DNA of 64,000 nt. Origin: Litoditis marina (Eukaryota > Nematoda > Chromadorea > Rhabditida > Rhabditidae). A program made the translations under genes and the position numbers. Positions 1 through 11,741 of this stretch are shown one piece after another; position 1 is the first letter of the stretch; the number at the start of each line of letters is the position of its first letter. Where the stretch lies: contig OZ038433.1 in NCBI GenBank assembly GCA_964036275.1, forward strand, positions 46,257,097 to 46,321,096. Reading direction: 5' to 3'. Below the pieces are notes generated by a model. It was not told the DNA's origin. It made no database searches and worked only from the letters and a program-made list of their open reading frames with translations.

Positions 1-301
1 ACAGTTTAGTAGTAAAGGCAATGAAACCATACCAATATTGAAAAACATTCAAGCAATATTCTGAAAAGGGTGGATGAAACAGACTCTTCGGAAATTGAAT
101 TTTTATGGTACAATACATAGAGCCACGTGGACAAAGAAATTCAATTTTCAGGTCTATTCACACACATTTTGTCCAATTGGTTGCTTCAACCAACATAAAA
201 CATAGTTCGAGTGTTCGCTGCTCGTCTGGGTTTGCGTAATGTGACACGTTTCTCACACGTTCCACGTGAGTTCACAGAATAGTTGTATCTCCTATTTTCA
301 G

Positions 302-3300
302 GCGTTTCTCGACGTTCTGTGGCAGGATGAGCATGGAAATTCGGCTCTGATGTTGGCGGCAGCCGAAAACAGACTCCTGCATTTGAAGGGAATTCTCCAC
401 GTGGCTATCGAGTCTGGCAAGCTCTGGCAGGTACACGCGCTGTCACGTGAACACACAAAATTCTACGTGTACCACACGTGAATTGATGTAGATTCACTTC
501 TTCGTGCTTTACTGGTACCCGTTCACATATTGGTATAAGCGCTTGATTCAAATGATTGACTTTACTTGTTTTTAAACATTCAGGCAATATAAATTGCAAA
601 CTTCACTAGTTAGCTCACAATTGTGGCGAATATCCCATGTACTTTTCAAGTTCAAATCTTGAATTTACATATATTTTTTGGCTTCCATTCCACTTCATGA
701 TTGTCGAGCTTAGTTTTCAAAGAAACTAAGAAATGTCAACGAGAATTCTATCCGTTGTATGGCTTTAATTTTAGTGACTATCCATTGCACTATAGGAGGA
801 GTTGAGTTTTTGATGGAACTGAGATAAGTGGAAGCGGAATCTCGTTGATGTATGGTTTCTCATCCAATCTTCTCTTATTGGAAATGTCATCAGGTATTGG
901 AGATGCGAAATGGGAATGGCAAGACGGCCTTGGAGATGGCGGTCGAGGCGGGGAGCGAGACGTGTGCCATGGTCATTACCGAAGCGGCCAAGAAGAACCC
1001 CAGAGAGAGGGTTGGTTTGAAAACGGGAAAACAGTATTGTTGCTGGGAATGTTCTATTATCTGTTTTAGTTTGCTCTCGTTATTGATCTGGCCGAGTCTG
1101 TTAGGTACATTCTCACGAAAGCAGAAAATACTCCGAGAAAAACCCAAAGCGAAAGTGCTCTTCTCAACTCGTTGGTGAAAGTTTTTGTGTTTCTCTGTGT
1201 AAAAAAAGCTCGCATTTAAAAGAATCTCGATATTTACATCCAAACTTTCGTCTCCTCTAAAATACGCACTTTCTACAAATATAAAGATGCACAAAACGTG
1301 GATGGAACTTCAGAACGTTCTGCCAACTTTTCAGTACCATGCAACCGAATGAATGAAATTTTAAATTCACATAATTTAAGAAAGAGAGATCGATGAGCTG
1401 AAAATGTCAATGTTCTCTTATCATCGGTAAGTTGTAACATGAACATAAGATATTTCCAAACTTTTCTTGCTAATGAGATTATTAAAGAACGGTCCGTTCA
1501 AACTCGATACACACCTTAATTAGTGAATTCTGACCAAAACGCAACGGGATCAAATACAAACTGAGAGGGATATATATATATATATATATATATAGTAAAA
1601 GTCACCGCATCGGCTTGCATTAAAAATTTTGAACGCTGTAGTGAGTATTTCAGCCCCGTATTCGAGCAATAGGCAGTATTCCCTCAACTTCTCTCAAAGA
1701 GGAGGAAATACAGTGCAAATTCGTGAACGAAGAGCCACTTGCACGGACGGTCAGCCATATTTTCATTGATCACACAATAGTTTGAATGCAATATAACGAG
1801 TGACTTCCATGTGGTTCGATATCGACATTGTTTGTGGATTCTGACCCTAAAACAACGGAAGAAAACTACGAACTGATCGGTCAACATACGCCGTGAAGCC
1901 TTGTTTTGGGAAGAATATAATATTAAAGTATATAAAGTTGTTTGGTGATCACAGTTTAGTTGATGCATAATCTCCGTACACAGTGGTGATTTCGCGACTG
2001 AAATGTTACATTTTAGGTTAAACACATCTTCACTCCGAATCAACAATGAGATAAGGCCAACAATGAGATCTGCTTAGATTTCTGATAATAATTTATTCAC
2101 ATCAAATATGCAATATTTTACACTCCTCTGTAAGCAGAACTTCATTCACATATTCAAGTATTCGCTCAGGACTAATGATGATCTGGTAAAGTTTTGTCCA
2201 TTTACCACAAACTCAGAAATTTCCTTCAGTTGATCGATTTCAGCCCAGCGAAGTGTCACGCATTTCAACTATTCTGAGTAAACACAGAAAAATGTCCCGT
2301 GAGAAAATGAGCAACAATCTACGAAGAATGCACTCATCGGAATACTTGAAGCTAATGAAAAGATCGAGGTGCGCACACAGGTTCAAGATATGAAGGAAAG
2401 TCGAATGAAAATAGGCTAGTTGTTCTGTTTTGAAGCGAAATTGAACGTTCTACGAGGAAAGCTATGTTGTTTCTCAAATGGAGTGATCTTGATGTAGCCG
2501 TTCTTTTAACAATTTTTCGTGGAACTTGAAGGCGAGACAGTCTTTTTTTTGCTTTTTCACGTTTTCCAACCATTATTGTTCGAACCAGAACCTATGCTTA
2601 CGAATGTTCTCGTGTTTCTCATTCGCTGTTTCGAAGATCAGCACATGGTCGTTTTAACGATCTTCGCCACTTCTCCTCGGAGGGTGAGACTTCTCTTGCA
2701 ACGACGAGTGCGACGGCTGCAGATGTCTCGGAGGGAGGCTCCGCCCAGAATTCTGCGCCCCCGACAGCAGTGGAAGTGGTGGTACGCCATACGGTCGGAG
2801 AGAGACTGAGGGCCATGTTCACTCATAAAAAGGTACCACTCAGAAGAACATTGAGTCAGGGTATACAAAATGCGAACTAACTGTGATGTAATACTAAATG
2901 CACAAAAACACTATTTATTTTTATCATTGGTTGGAAAGTACAGCTAGCTAGCAGCAACAATGTACTGAGAGCTTGCCAGTAGACCTCTCTAGCGCTCTTC
3001 TGTTCTAACCTATGTTAACATCTCTGTAGAATTCATATAGCTCACTCAACCATATCTCTTCACGACTTTATGCCAATTACCAAAGTGTACAAAACGGATA
3101 CAACCTACCGTAAACACCCTACTTATTTCATGTCATTATGTCATTACGTCAGTACTCTAGTTCAAGTTCAGTTCGATTGAAGTTTTGCAAGTAGTTTAAA
3201 ACCTTGGAGACGCGTTTTGATATCGCAATTAATTTAAATAACTCTGTTTGATCGAGCATTCTAGCCGTGATCAATAAGAATGTATTTTTCAATAAATCAC

Positions 3301-4489
3301 TGAATAAACTTATTATGATTTCAGCCGCCCGTCGACATTGCAAATACTTGTCCGGATTTGGCAATGCGCCTAGCTTATCCGGGAAAACACAATCAGGTTT
3401 CTTTGAGAAATGATAAAAATGACGATCGGTATAATTTAGTAAAAACGTATTGTATTTCGTAGAATACGGTTGAAAAACAAGGATAATAATGTTTAGAAAA
3501 TGATATGATAGAACACTTGATGAGTTCTCTGTGAAAAGGTCAATTCGGAAGAAATGCTAAATGATTCGAAAATGTTTTCTTTTTTCAAGCCAATGCATAT
3601 TCGATCACGTTGAATTGGTTGAAAATACAAATAGTTCTCCAGCTTTAGAAGGATTCAGATTTATTCTCTTTACAAATAGTTCGGTCTTTTTTCTTGATAG
3701 AATATTCCTTTTTGGTCACTTCTCGTCAAGGAGAAAACAAATGCAATAAGTCATAATTTAAAAGTGGTGAATTATGACTTATAACGTACTCGTTTTCATT
3801 GTCATGGATACACGAACAAAATTGTCATAAAGATTAATTAACTGCCTTCGAAACCTATCAACAAATTGTACACGTCCGATGCACGATTTACATTCTTTGA
3901 ATGAAAGTTGGCACAGTTGTCGAAGTTCATTCACGTTTAAACTTCATACATTGTTTGAGTCTCTGAAAAAATGGGTTTCAGGATATTCTGCAACTATCTC
4001 AGAATGCGGTTGAGGAAACGGAAGACTCCACTGAAGACTGTAAGTACCACGAAATGAGAAGAGAATAGTTGCGAGAGAAGAAGAGAGGAGAATCGAGAGA
4101 GAAGAGAGAGATTGAGTGGAAGTGGGATGTAGGATAGAAAGAGGGAGGGAAATAAAGTATGCGACACAGATAGAGAGAAAACAAACAAAGCGAGAGAGGA
4201 AGAGTAAGAGAGAAGCAATAGAGAGAGAGAGAGAAAAATAGTGAGAGAGAAATGAGAGCCGAAGTAAATTATGGAAATGAACGTTTTTTATGTGTTTTAT
4301 CGAACCAATGACATCACACTCTTCTGAAACTGCTATAAATTTCTCGAAAACCTACGGCATCTGAATTTTTCAGCCTTCCGGAGTTCTCCGTTCAGTTCGG
4401 AACAGACGAGTAAACTGCCTCCCCTCATTTCCCTGAGAAGACGAACTACCAGCGAGGGACGCAGGAAACAGTTTGAGATACAGGACTAA
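302..4489 (+). CDS. Ankyrin-repeat protein, 3' part only (5' exons lie left of the window)
   Basis: Exons read in a consistent frame: 302-430, 894-1010, about 2683-2832 (left edge uncertain), 3325-3396, 3982-4039, 4374-4489 (TAA stop 4487-4489). The first two exons encode ankyrin-type sequence: a GNSALMLAAAENR stretch, then HVAIESGKLWQVLEMRNGNG followed by KTALEMAVEAGS, matching the G-x-TALxxA helix-turn-helix pattern. After the repeats the chain becomes a low-complexity Ser/Thr/Ala/Glu region and a basic tail (LRRRTTSEGRRKQFEIQD). Ankyrin repeats bind partner proteins; no enzyme domain is visible, so no function is assigned. The third exon is the weakest: its only phase-compatible acceptor that I see is a poor one (cctcggag at 2675-2682), and an extra small exon between 1010 and 2683 is possible. 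The last three junctions are phase-perfect with TTTCAG or TTTTTCAG acceptors. I cannot name the orthologue. Confidence 0.65.
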
Positions 4490-5220
4490 ATATTGCTATT
4501 TCAATCTATAGAACAAATACCTTTTACTTTTTGAAGTTTTGAAGCGATTTGTATTAGTGTCAGCATGGTTCAATAATTGATTTGTGCACAGACACAACTT
4601 GAAGTGTTTAGAAATCGGATTGCAAAGTATGTTCGTAACGTTTCTTCTGATTCCCACGCAAAGTTCACGATTCGAAAGTGTATTGTGATCATTTGATTTA
4701 TTTCCACTCGGTATAGTCTATTTGCACCCTTTGTCAAATTTCTCATAAAGCATAGTCCTCTCCACTTTCATGTTCAGTTCGGTAGCGTTGATGTTCCTGA
4801 TTCATTCTGTTTATTGATTAGAACCATAGAAGCTTAATTTGCCACAATCTGAATGTGATGAATTATCGTTCCGTGTTGTCATAACTGTTATTTGCCAGTA
4901 GAACAACCCAGGATTTTGGTTTTGTGAGATTCGCGCTAGATGAAACAAGATGCAAATGTTCTCTTATTTTGCTGTGTTCGTAGTTTGATCAGAGTGTGTT
5001 CTCATTCTGCACTGTTTGACGCCTAGGTTACAGTGAGAACTGCTGCTTTGGCCATGAAGAAATAAGAAGGACAAGTGCGAACAAGTTATAACTAGAGTGT
5101 GCTTGTAGTGGCATCGCAGTCATATCTCAATCCCATCTAGTAATAGCAAATATTTGAAGACAAAACGAGAACTAGTCTGTTATCTCCTCCCAGGCGGTCA
5201 GCCTGTTACAGTAAGGATCC

Positions 5221-5228
5221 TATAAAAG
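5221..5228 (+). promoter_or_regulatory. TATA box, cuticlin A promoter
   Basis: TATAAAAG follows a GGATCC and stands 680 bp upstream of the cuticlin A start codon. A start site about 30 bp downstream would give an outron of roughly 650 nt ending at the acceptor before the ATG. The motif is seen; its use is inferred. Confidence 0.55.
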
Positions 5229-5900
5229 GAACCACTTAGCCGAAGAGTCACTCGCAATAACTGCTTCCCGGCCAATACATTTATTTCTATTAACAAGTGT
5301 TGTAATAATATCTAGTGGGCTGCATTCAAATGAGATTGAACACCATTTCACTGCAGCTCCGTAACTTTGAAGTTGTTTGTATTCTCAAAAATATACATAG
5401 TTGCGTCAGTAATGTGGTAGAAACGTACGAACCGGATGTTAGTTTACGTTCGACGTTACTATCTCCATCACATTTCGGACCAGTTCACATGTACCACTTC
5501 GTTATATTGATCTTCTCTCCGATTTCCGAATACGACGAACTAGTCTGTTCTCTAAGCAGTCAACTGCGGTATAATATCGAGGATAGTGTTCAAAAGCACA
5601 GATATTTTCGTAGTTCTACTAATCGTCTCACAGCGATCTCTCTTCATAGAAAAATTCGTTATCTTCGATCATTTGCGGCGCTTTCGAGGCAAATGCGAAG
5701 TTGAAATTTTAAACTTGCAACAGAAACAAATGCGTTTTATTTGATACATGGACGAACATTCCTTAAACTCTGCTGATGTGAGGGGGTGATAAACTTGTGA
5801 GTCACAATAACGTGCGCAACAAATTGGAATGTACAACAATTCCGTGCTCACGTAACTCTTCACGTTTCTTCACCCGTCACGTGATAATTTTATGTATGTA

Positions 5901-5907
5901 GTTTCAG
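5901..5907 (+). promoter_or_regulatory. Spliced-leader acceptor of cuticlin A
   Basis: GTTTCAG abuts the ATG at 5908 with no 5' UTR. A TTTCAG immediately before a start codon is typical of nematode SL trans-splicing. An ordinary 5'-UTR intron would look the same, so cDNA with an SL tag decides. Confidence 0.6.
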
Positions 5908-8900
5908 ATGTTGCTTCTTCTCTGCCTTCTCTCGACCCTCTCTTATCTACACGCTATTCCCGTGGACAATGGGGTAGAGGGAGAACCGGAGATAGAATGT
6001 GGACCCACCTCAATCATCGTCAATTTCAACACGAGGTAAAACATTTGGATGCAACGATAAAACACTGCAAAACTGTCTCTTGTGACCTTCCAACACACAA
6101 CAAACCACCATAACTCAATGTATGTGTTATGATATAACAATTCGAAGTGAAAAGTGAGAAACAGCTATGTAAACTTTCAAACTATAACACTAGTATGAGA
6201 ATGTATACATAAAACATATTGAACACATCAGATTTGAAAAAGAGCATTAATAAGAGTTCATGTTACTTATCGTGGTATACCCTGCTACTCAACTTGGTGA
6301 AATTTAGCAAACGTAGCTCTGGGGCTACGTACAACACTAGCCAGTTACTTTTGCAAGTAACGTTATGATCCGCAGCAAGGTGATTTTCCCAAACCTCACG
6401 CAAAATCTTTGACAATATTAACAAGCAAAACGTGGAACAATGGGAAACAGTATTGTTGCAACATTTATTTCAATCCAAATGCAGAAACGCGTTCGAAGGA
6501 CATGTCTATGTGAAGGGACTCTTCGACCAAGACGGTTGCAGAAGTGATGAAGGAGGCCGACAGGTGAGACTACACCCATTTATGCGATATCAATGGAAAC
6601 AACTCAAGAAAAATAAACGAACTGTGTTCCGAACAACTTTTTTTGCTCTGTTTTTTGCTCATGTTATAAAGTACTTCTTTCTGTGTTGATGTCACTACGA
6701 CCGAAAACGCACCTTTAGATGCTCGAGGGTTTTGTGCTGTTCTCACTTTTTCACCATTCTTATTGATACTTTTGTGAATAGTTTGTCATCGGGAGTGTAC
6801 CTTCCAGGTTGCCGGTATCGAACTTCCCTTCGACTCGTGCAACGTTGCTCGCACCCGATCCCTCAACCCGAAAGGAGTTTTCGTGTCGACCACGGTTGTA
6901 ATCTCGTTCCATCCTCAGTTTGTGACCAAAGTTGACAGGTTTGTAATTAAGAGCTTCAACTCAATGTAGTTACAGAGTAGAAGAATAGTTAGGAGAGGCA
7001 AGATTGAAGATGGTAGGTTTCGCCTCTACCCCATAATCAAGTTTGTGAATCCCCTAGATTTCTGTTGAAAATGTTGAAAAGTTGAGAAATTCTAGCTGCA
7101 CCAGTTCTCATCTGAGTTTACAAACATTGTCGGTAGCGAACGTCATTATCTTACTTCTGGTTGTGTGATGAGTAAGTTCATTATGAGTGACTCATATCTC
7201 GCCATTCTCGGTAAGTCGAACTCACTTCTGTCGTGGATATTTCCCAAGAATGATTGTTTGATTCGGTATGGTCAAAACTAATTGTTAGTTCAGAGCCTAC
7301 CGCGTCCAATGCTTCTACATGGAGGCCGACAAGACCGTTTCCACTCAAATCGAAGTGTCCGAGCTCACGACTGCCTTCCAAACTGCGGTGAGTATCTGCA
7401 TATACTAGAAGTGAATGTAATAGTTACGTAAAATAGGCATTCTAATAAGGAATTCTGCACTCTTTCATTGCACGTTTCGGAGTTCTGCTGTGTTTAATAT
7501 GTTTTACGTGGCTATGCAAGTGACTAACAGTATATATGGTCGTCATCACAGCTACGTGACGAGATTGTCTATACACACGTCTCTAAACGTTTTCTAGTCA
7601 CTGTTTTACTCATATTTCATGAACTAATGAATTTGCGACATCTAGTCCGTTTCAAAACAGCATTAATGGATGCGAGTATATAAAACGTATAAACACTTCC
7701 GTGAAGTTAACGAGAGAAACTCGTATTCTCACTTTTTTGAGGGTGTCTAGCACATTTGCGCATTGTCCTAATCGCCAGAAATTATGCGATTTGATCGCAA
7801 TCGACGAGAAAACGAGTTCTCGAAAGAAACAAAGATAATCCCAGAAAGCCTAGCATTTGAATGAATAACATAGGAAACATCTATCGAATGGAAATTTTGC
7901 AAACATAGGGTGCCTATTTGTAGGTGGTACCAATGCCTGTCTGTCGCTACGAAATATTGGATGGGGGACCGACTGGGGAACCAATTCAGTTCGCCACCAT
8001 CGGACAACAGGTATATAACAGTCAAAGAGTATAAGACCGGTTCATTTAGAATAACTAGAAAGTTGACCATATTGATCTAGAACGGAGTTGTATTCTCCAA
8101 CAAAAACAGAACGCGCATTCACGCGCATTTTTGAATTTACACTTTTCTAGTTTTTAAATGGACAGGTTTCATATGAAACCGTAACACATATAAAACTTAT
8201 CGTAGGTCAAAGGGTGCAATTCTGACGCACACAATTGATGATATCTGTTCTCATCACAATTATCTTATTGAACTTATAGACCGCTTGAGTTTCAATACCA
8301 CTATACACAGTAGGTGGGACATTCAAATAAAGTAGCCGATTTCTAATAACTTTTAGAGTTTGAATGAGACTAAAAACGAGGTGAAACATTCAAGTATCTT
8401 CATTTAGGAACAGGAAATTAAAATTGATATCATTGGAATCTAGAAGAAATACAACTGATTTAGTTATGATACACAAAATAATAACTGGACAATGTGGTCT
8501 AAATGCGATTGACTTTTTCACGTTCAATCGTTCACGTACTCGAGGTACAAAGGAGAAGATTAGCTTTCCAATACCAAAAACTAGTCATCGTGCACAGTTC
8601 TTCACTGTTCGTGCCGGTTCAAAATACTTGAAACACAGCAAGAACAAAAATATTCCGAGTTCTCTTGCGGCGGCCAAGAAATATTTTTCGGAAAAGCACT
8701 TGTAACTGACCTTACTATGTTTATTAGTCAAAACCCCATTGAAATGTCGATCGTTGTACTGTAGTCATATATATGCTCATTCAATGTTCACCTTACTGTT
8801 CACCATGTTTCGATTCGTGTTTTCATATTGCTCAAATTCAGTTGGTTTTTATTCATTTTTCGTTCTCTCCATGTATCTCACATGCTTGCATGTAAATAAA

Positions 8901-11607
8901 TAAATCAATCAAGTAAAGTACAAAGTGGCTAGAGAGGACACAAATACGTAACTTGAAGGTATACCACAAGTGGACCTGTGATTCCGAGACGACCGATACT
9001 TTCTGCGCTGTTGTTCATTCTTGCACTGTGGATGACGGAAATGGAGACAACGTACAGGTATGGTTCTGACCTTTTATATATGAACACCTGATCTAAACAT
9101 TTTGATGATGGTTTTGTGAGTTCAAACTTTTCGAAATAGTCTCATCAACATGTTTAGTGATAAAAACCATACGATAGATAGAAACACTTTGCTACCGAGA
9201 ACTTCTACATTTGCAAAAACTGCTCGGTGTCTCGTACTAAGCATGTTTCCAAGCGTGGGGAGCATACCATGGTAGTCAACATATAACTAGAAAATTCTAA
9301 TGTTTTTTGCTTAGGTGACCTGAATGTTACAGAACAGTGCAGTATATACTCAAACAAATACGTTTTAACTGAGATATTTCATTAGGACACATTAATAACC
9401 AAGGATTCTCTGAACAAATATAATCGGTTTAGATTCTTGACGAAAATGGTTGCGCTCTGGACAAATTCTTGTTGAACAACTTGGAATATCCCACTGATCT
9501 TATGGCCGGACAGGTAGTACTTTCTATATTCTAAATAATATACCCTGTTTTTTCACGAGATGACCGAGTTAGTAACCGACTACCAGATATATGATGTTGT
9601 CATCAAACATTGAACTAATCGAAAATGACTGCAGGAAATCACTGTACTTTCACACATATTTGGTTAGTAACTGTGCTGAACAGCCTCAATAGCTGGTTTC
9701 TACATTCGAATATTACATATACCATTCAAATATCGAACTAGTTCAAACGAAAAGAATTTTACTACTTTTTCATTGATCAATCTTTCAAGCGCTTCAATAT
9801 GCCATTTTCGAACACGTAATATTAGGTTCTTGATGTTTTGATCATCTGACGTCTTTTTTCAATTCGTGTTGTCCAATGATTCAATGGCAAACATTTCATT
9901 GATTCATTCTCAAAAGCGAGTGATAATGGTCTTTCAGGAGGCTCACGTCTACAAATACGCCGATCGCTCTCAACTCTTCTACCAGTGCCAGATCAGTATC
10001 ACAATCAAGGTAGAACAGAAATATCTCCTCCCAGAACTCAATTCGAAAATTCTAAAAAAAACTAAAAGTTCTACACAGAAGCTGCGGCTAAACATATGCA
10101 AACCAAGTAATAACGTCAAATTCTCATTGATATTACCAATCCAAACCGCACAGTCTTTTCTCTGTTTTTTGCCGTGCTACGCAGTAAGAGACAACTAGGT
10201 TGTTGAAAAATTCTAAAAAAAACATTTATATCCTACTCCAATTCCAATCAGTTCTGAAAATCTCGATTTGTCAATTCCTTTCCTTACTGGAATTTCAAAA
10301 AGGCATCCACTTCCAACTCTTACAACTTTATGAGAGAAGAGCTAAGTTCCATCCCATTTGGGACTTGATTCCCATCATCTTTACGTTTCTATTGATTGTG
10401 AATCGATTCGAATTACCAAAAAAAGTACCATTAATATTATCATTCACAGGAACCGAATGTGGAATGTGCCCGACCAGAGTGTGCGGAGCCTCAAGGATTC
10501 GGTGCCGTAAGAACTGCGGGAGCCCCGGCCGCACCGCAAGGCGGCGCTGCCGGAAACGGGACGGGACCGGTCGGGGAGGCGGCGAGACCGGCCACCCTTC
10601 GACTGCTCCGCAGAAGAAGAGCAGCCACCTGGGACACCGACAACACGCTCGATGTGCGCGCAGAACTGAACGCCATCGAAATATCGGAATCGGTCAGTTG
10701 ATTGAAGTAATATCATGACAATAATATTATGCTAATCAGAAAATAGGATAATATCATATATTATTACTACAAAAATCTCACAATCGCTCTGTTTGAAGTG
10801 ACCCAAAGATATAACTAGCAATGCCATACATTTGTTGGTGACTGGTAAAATCGAATGGTAAAGTTTGGGATTTGGTTCCGAAATTCGATACAGCGCGTTA
10901 TTTATATTGAATCACTAGAAAGAACTCAAACGAAATAAAATCAATGAAAGGTGAAAACATAGAGTTTACTCTTTATACTTTCAACTTAATTCCATCTTTC
11001 AGTTCAATAGTTTAGAAGGGGGTGTGTGAAACACTGTGAACTTGCCTAATGTGACCTAATGTGGGGCGTAGTTTCATTGGGAAACCGAGCGTTTAGTACA
11101 ACTCATGCTCATTTCCTCTGTTCTAGGACAAAGCGGAGCTCCCTGCTGCTCTGCGCAGCTCAGTTGAAGGAGTGGAAAAGAGCCTCAGCAGCTCGATCTG
11201 TCTCTCGCCTGTAGTTGTTTCTCTCATTGCCACCGGAGGAGTGGCCATGCTCGCCATCGGCTTTCTCATCGGTATGGTCGAATGTTTCACCAAGAGTATA
11301 TAATGAACAAAGATGAATTGTTCAATTGAATATGAGCAACCATATTTAAAGCCTAACAAACCAGAACGCAATTAGATAGTAGCTCAAATACAATGATTAT
11401 CTCATAGCAAATGTACCAATAGAACAACATAAGCTATGTGTTTTCTACTGAAATGGAGCGTTTGGTCCAACAATTAACGGGATTCGGTTGAAAAATTTGG
11501 TTACTTGGATTTTCCCGAATGCATCGATCTATCTTCGGTGAAAATAGTTAGATTCTGGTTTTTCAGCCAGTTTCATGATGAGACCGAAGTTTCTGCGAGA
11601 ATATTGA
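5908..11607 (+). CDS. Cuticlin A: ZP-domain cuticle protein (CUT-1-like), 399 aa
   Basis: Eleven exons, all in phase: 5908-6035, 6485-6563, 6808-6938, 7294-7387, 7924-8010, 8959-9057, 9433-9513, 9938-10009, 10450-10692, 11127-11271, 11567-11607. Residues 1-16 form a signal peptide ([16 protein letters not shown]). A ZP domain starts near Cys31 and carries cuticlin hallmarks: [79 protein letters not shown] and [20 protein letters not shown]. Residues 277-310 are an Ala/Gly/Pro-rich linker, followed by RRRR at 311-314, a furin-type site, and a TM segment at about 362-386 with a short basic tail. ZP proteins of this family are made at the membrane, cut at the dibasic site and polymerise into cuticle layers; that role is inferred from the family. 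The linker is missing from cuticlin B. The exon 6 acceptor is atypical (cttgaag) and sits just after a LINE fragment. Confidence 0.95.
7401..7534 (-). mobile_element. MITE family A, full copy (134 bp), reverse orientation
   Basis: Begins TATACTAGAAGTGAATG and ends GTGACTAACAGTATA, the mirror of the copies at 24349, 27129 and 62797. It lies in intron 4 of cuticlin A, 13 bp after the exon end. The outermost TA could be a Tc1/mariner-type TA duplication. It has no coding capacity. Confidence 0.8.
8405..8920 (+). mobile_element. 5'-truncated non-LTR retrotransposon (LINE), RT C-terminal remnant
   Basis: An open stretch at 8424-8705 encodes [20 protein letters not shown], then [25 protein letters not shown] and [16 protein letters not shown]. 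This is the pattern found at the C-terminus of LINE reverse transcriptases of the CR1/Jockey type: LxxRRxxxDLxxxxKIxxG, SRTRG, RxxxFF.R, L..FK..L. Upstream the frame decays at once. The 3' end runs into AAATAAATAAATCAATC (8894-8910), a typical LINE tail. It lies in intron 5 of cuticlin A in sense orientation, only about 40-60 bp before exon 6. Dead copy. Confidence 0.75.
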
Positions 11608-11735
11608 TTGAATATCGATTTCCGTTCCTGCCGTGCAATAAGCTCCCCTGACACAACGCTCTACTACAATACATATTTATTCTATTTGTAAATTATTATT
11701 TATATGTATTATAATTTTGGGAATCATAGACTGGG

Positions 11736-11741
11736 AATAAA
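11736..11741 (+). terminator. Poly(A) signal of cuticlin A
   Basis: AATAAA lies 129 bp after the TGA stop at 11605-11607, in an AT-rich 3' flank. Confidence 0.6.

Larger units (their letters stand above)
4490..5907. other. Intergenic region / promoter and outron of cuticlin A
   Basis: There is no coding sequence I can support here. An open frame at 5315-5704 (129 codons) resembles nothing I recognise and lies between the TATA box at 5221 and the trans-splice acceptor at 5907, so it is most likely outron. A family-B inverted-repeat half (gtagtttgatc) lies near 4981. Confidence 0.6.

Noticed and set aside
5315..5704. 129-codon open frame upstream of cuticlin A
   Set aside because: No recognisable domain; it lies between a TATA box and a trans-splice acceptor, so it is most likely outron sequence. 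A weak likeness to LINE coding sequence was not convincing.
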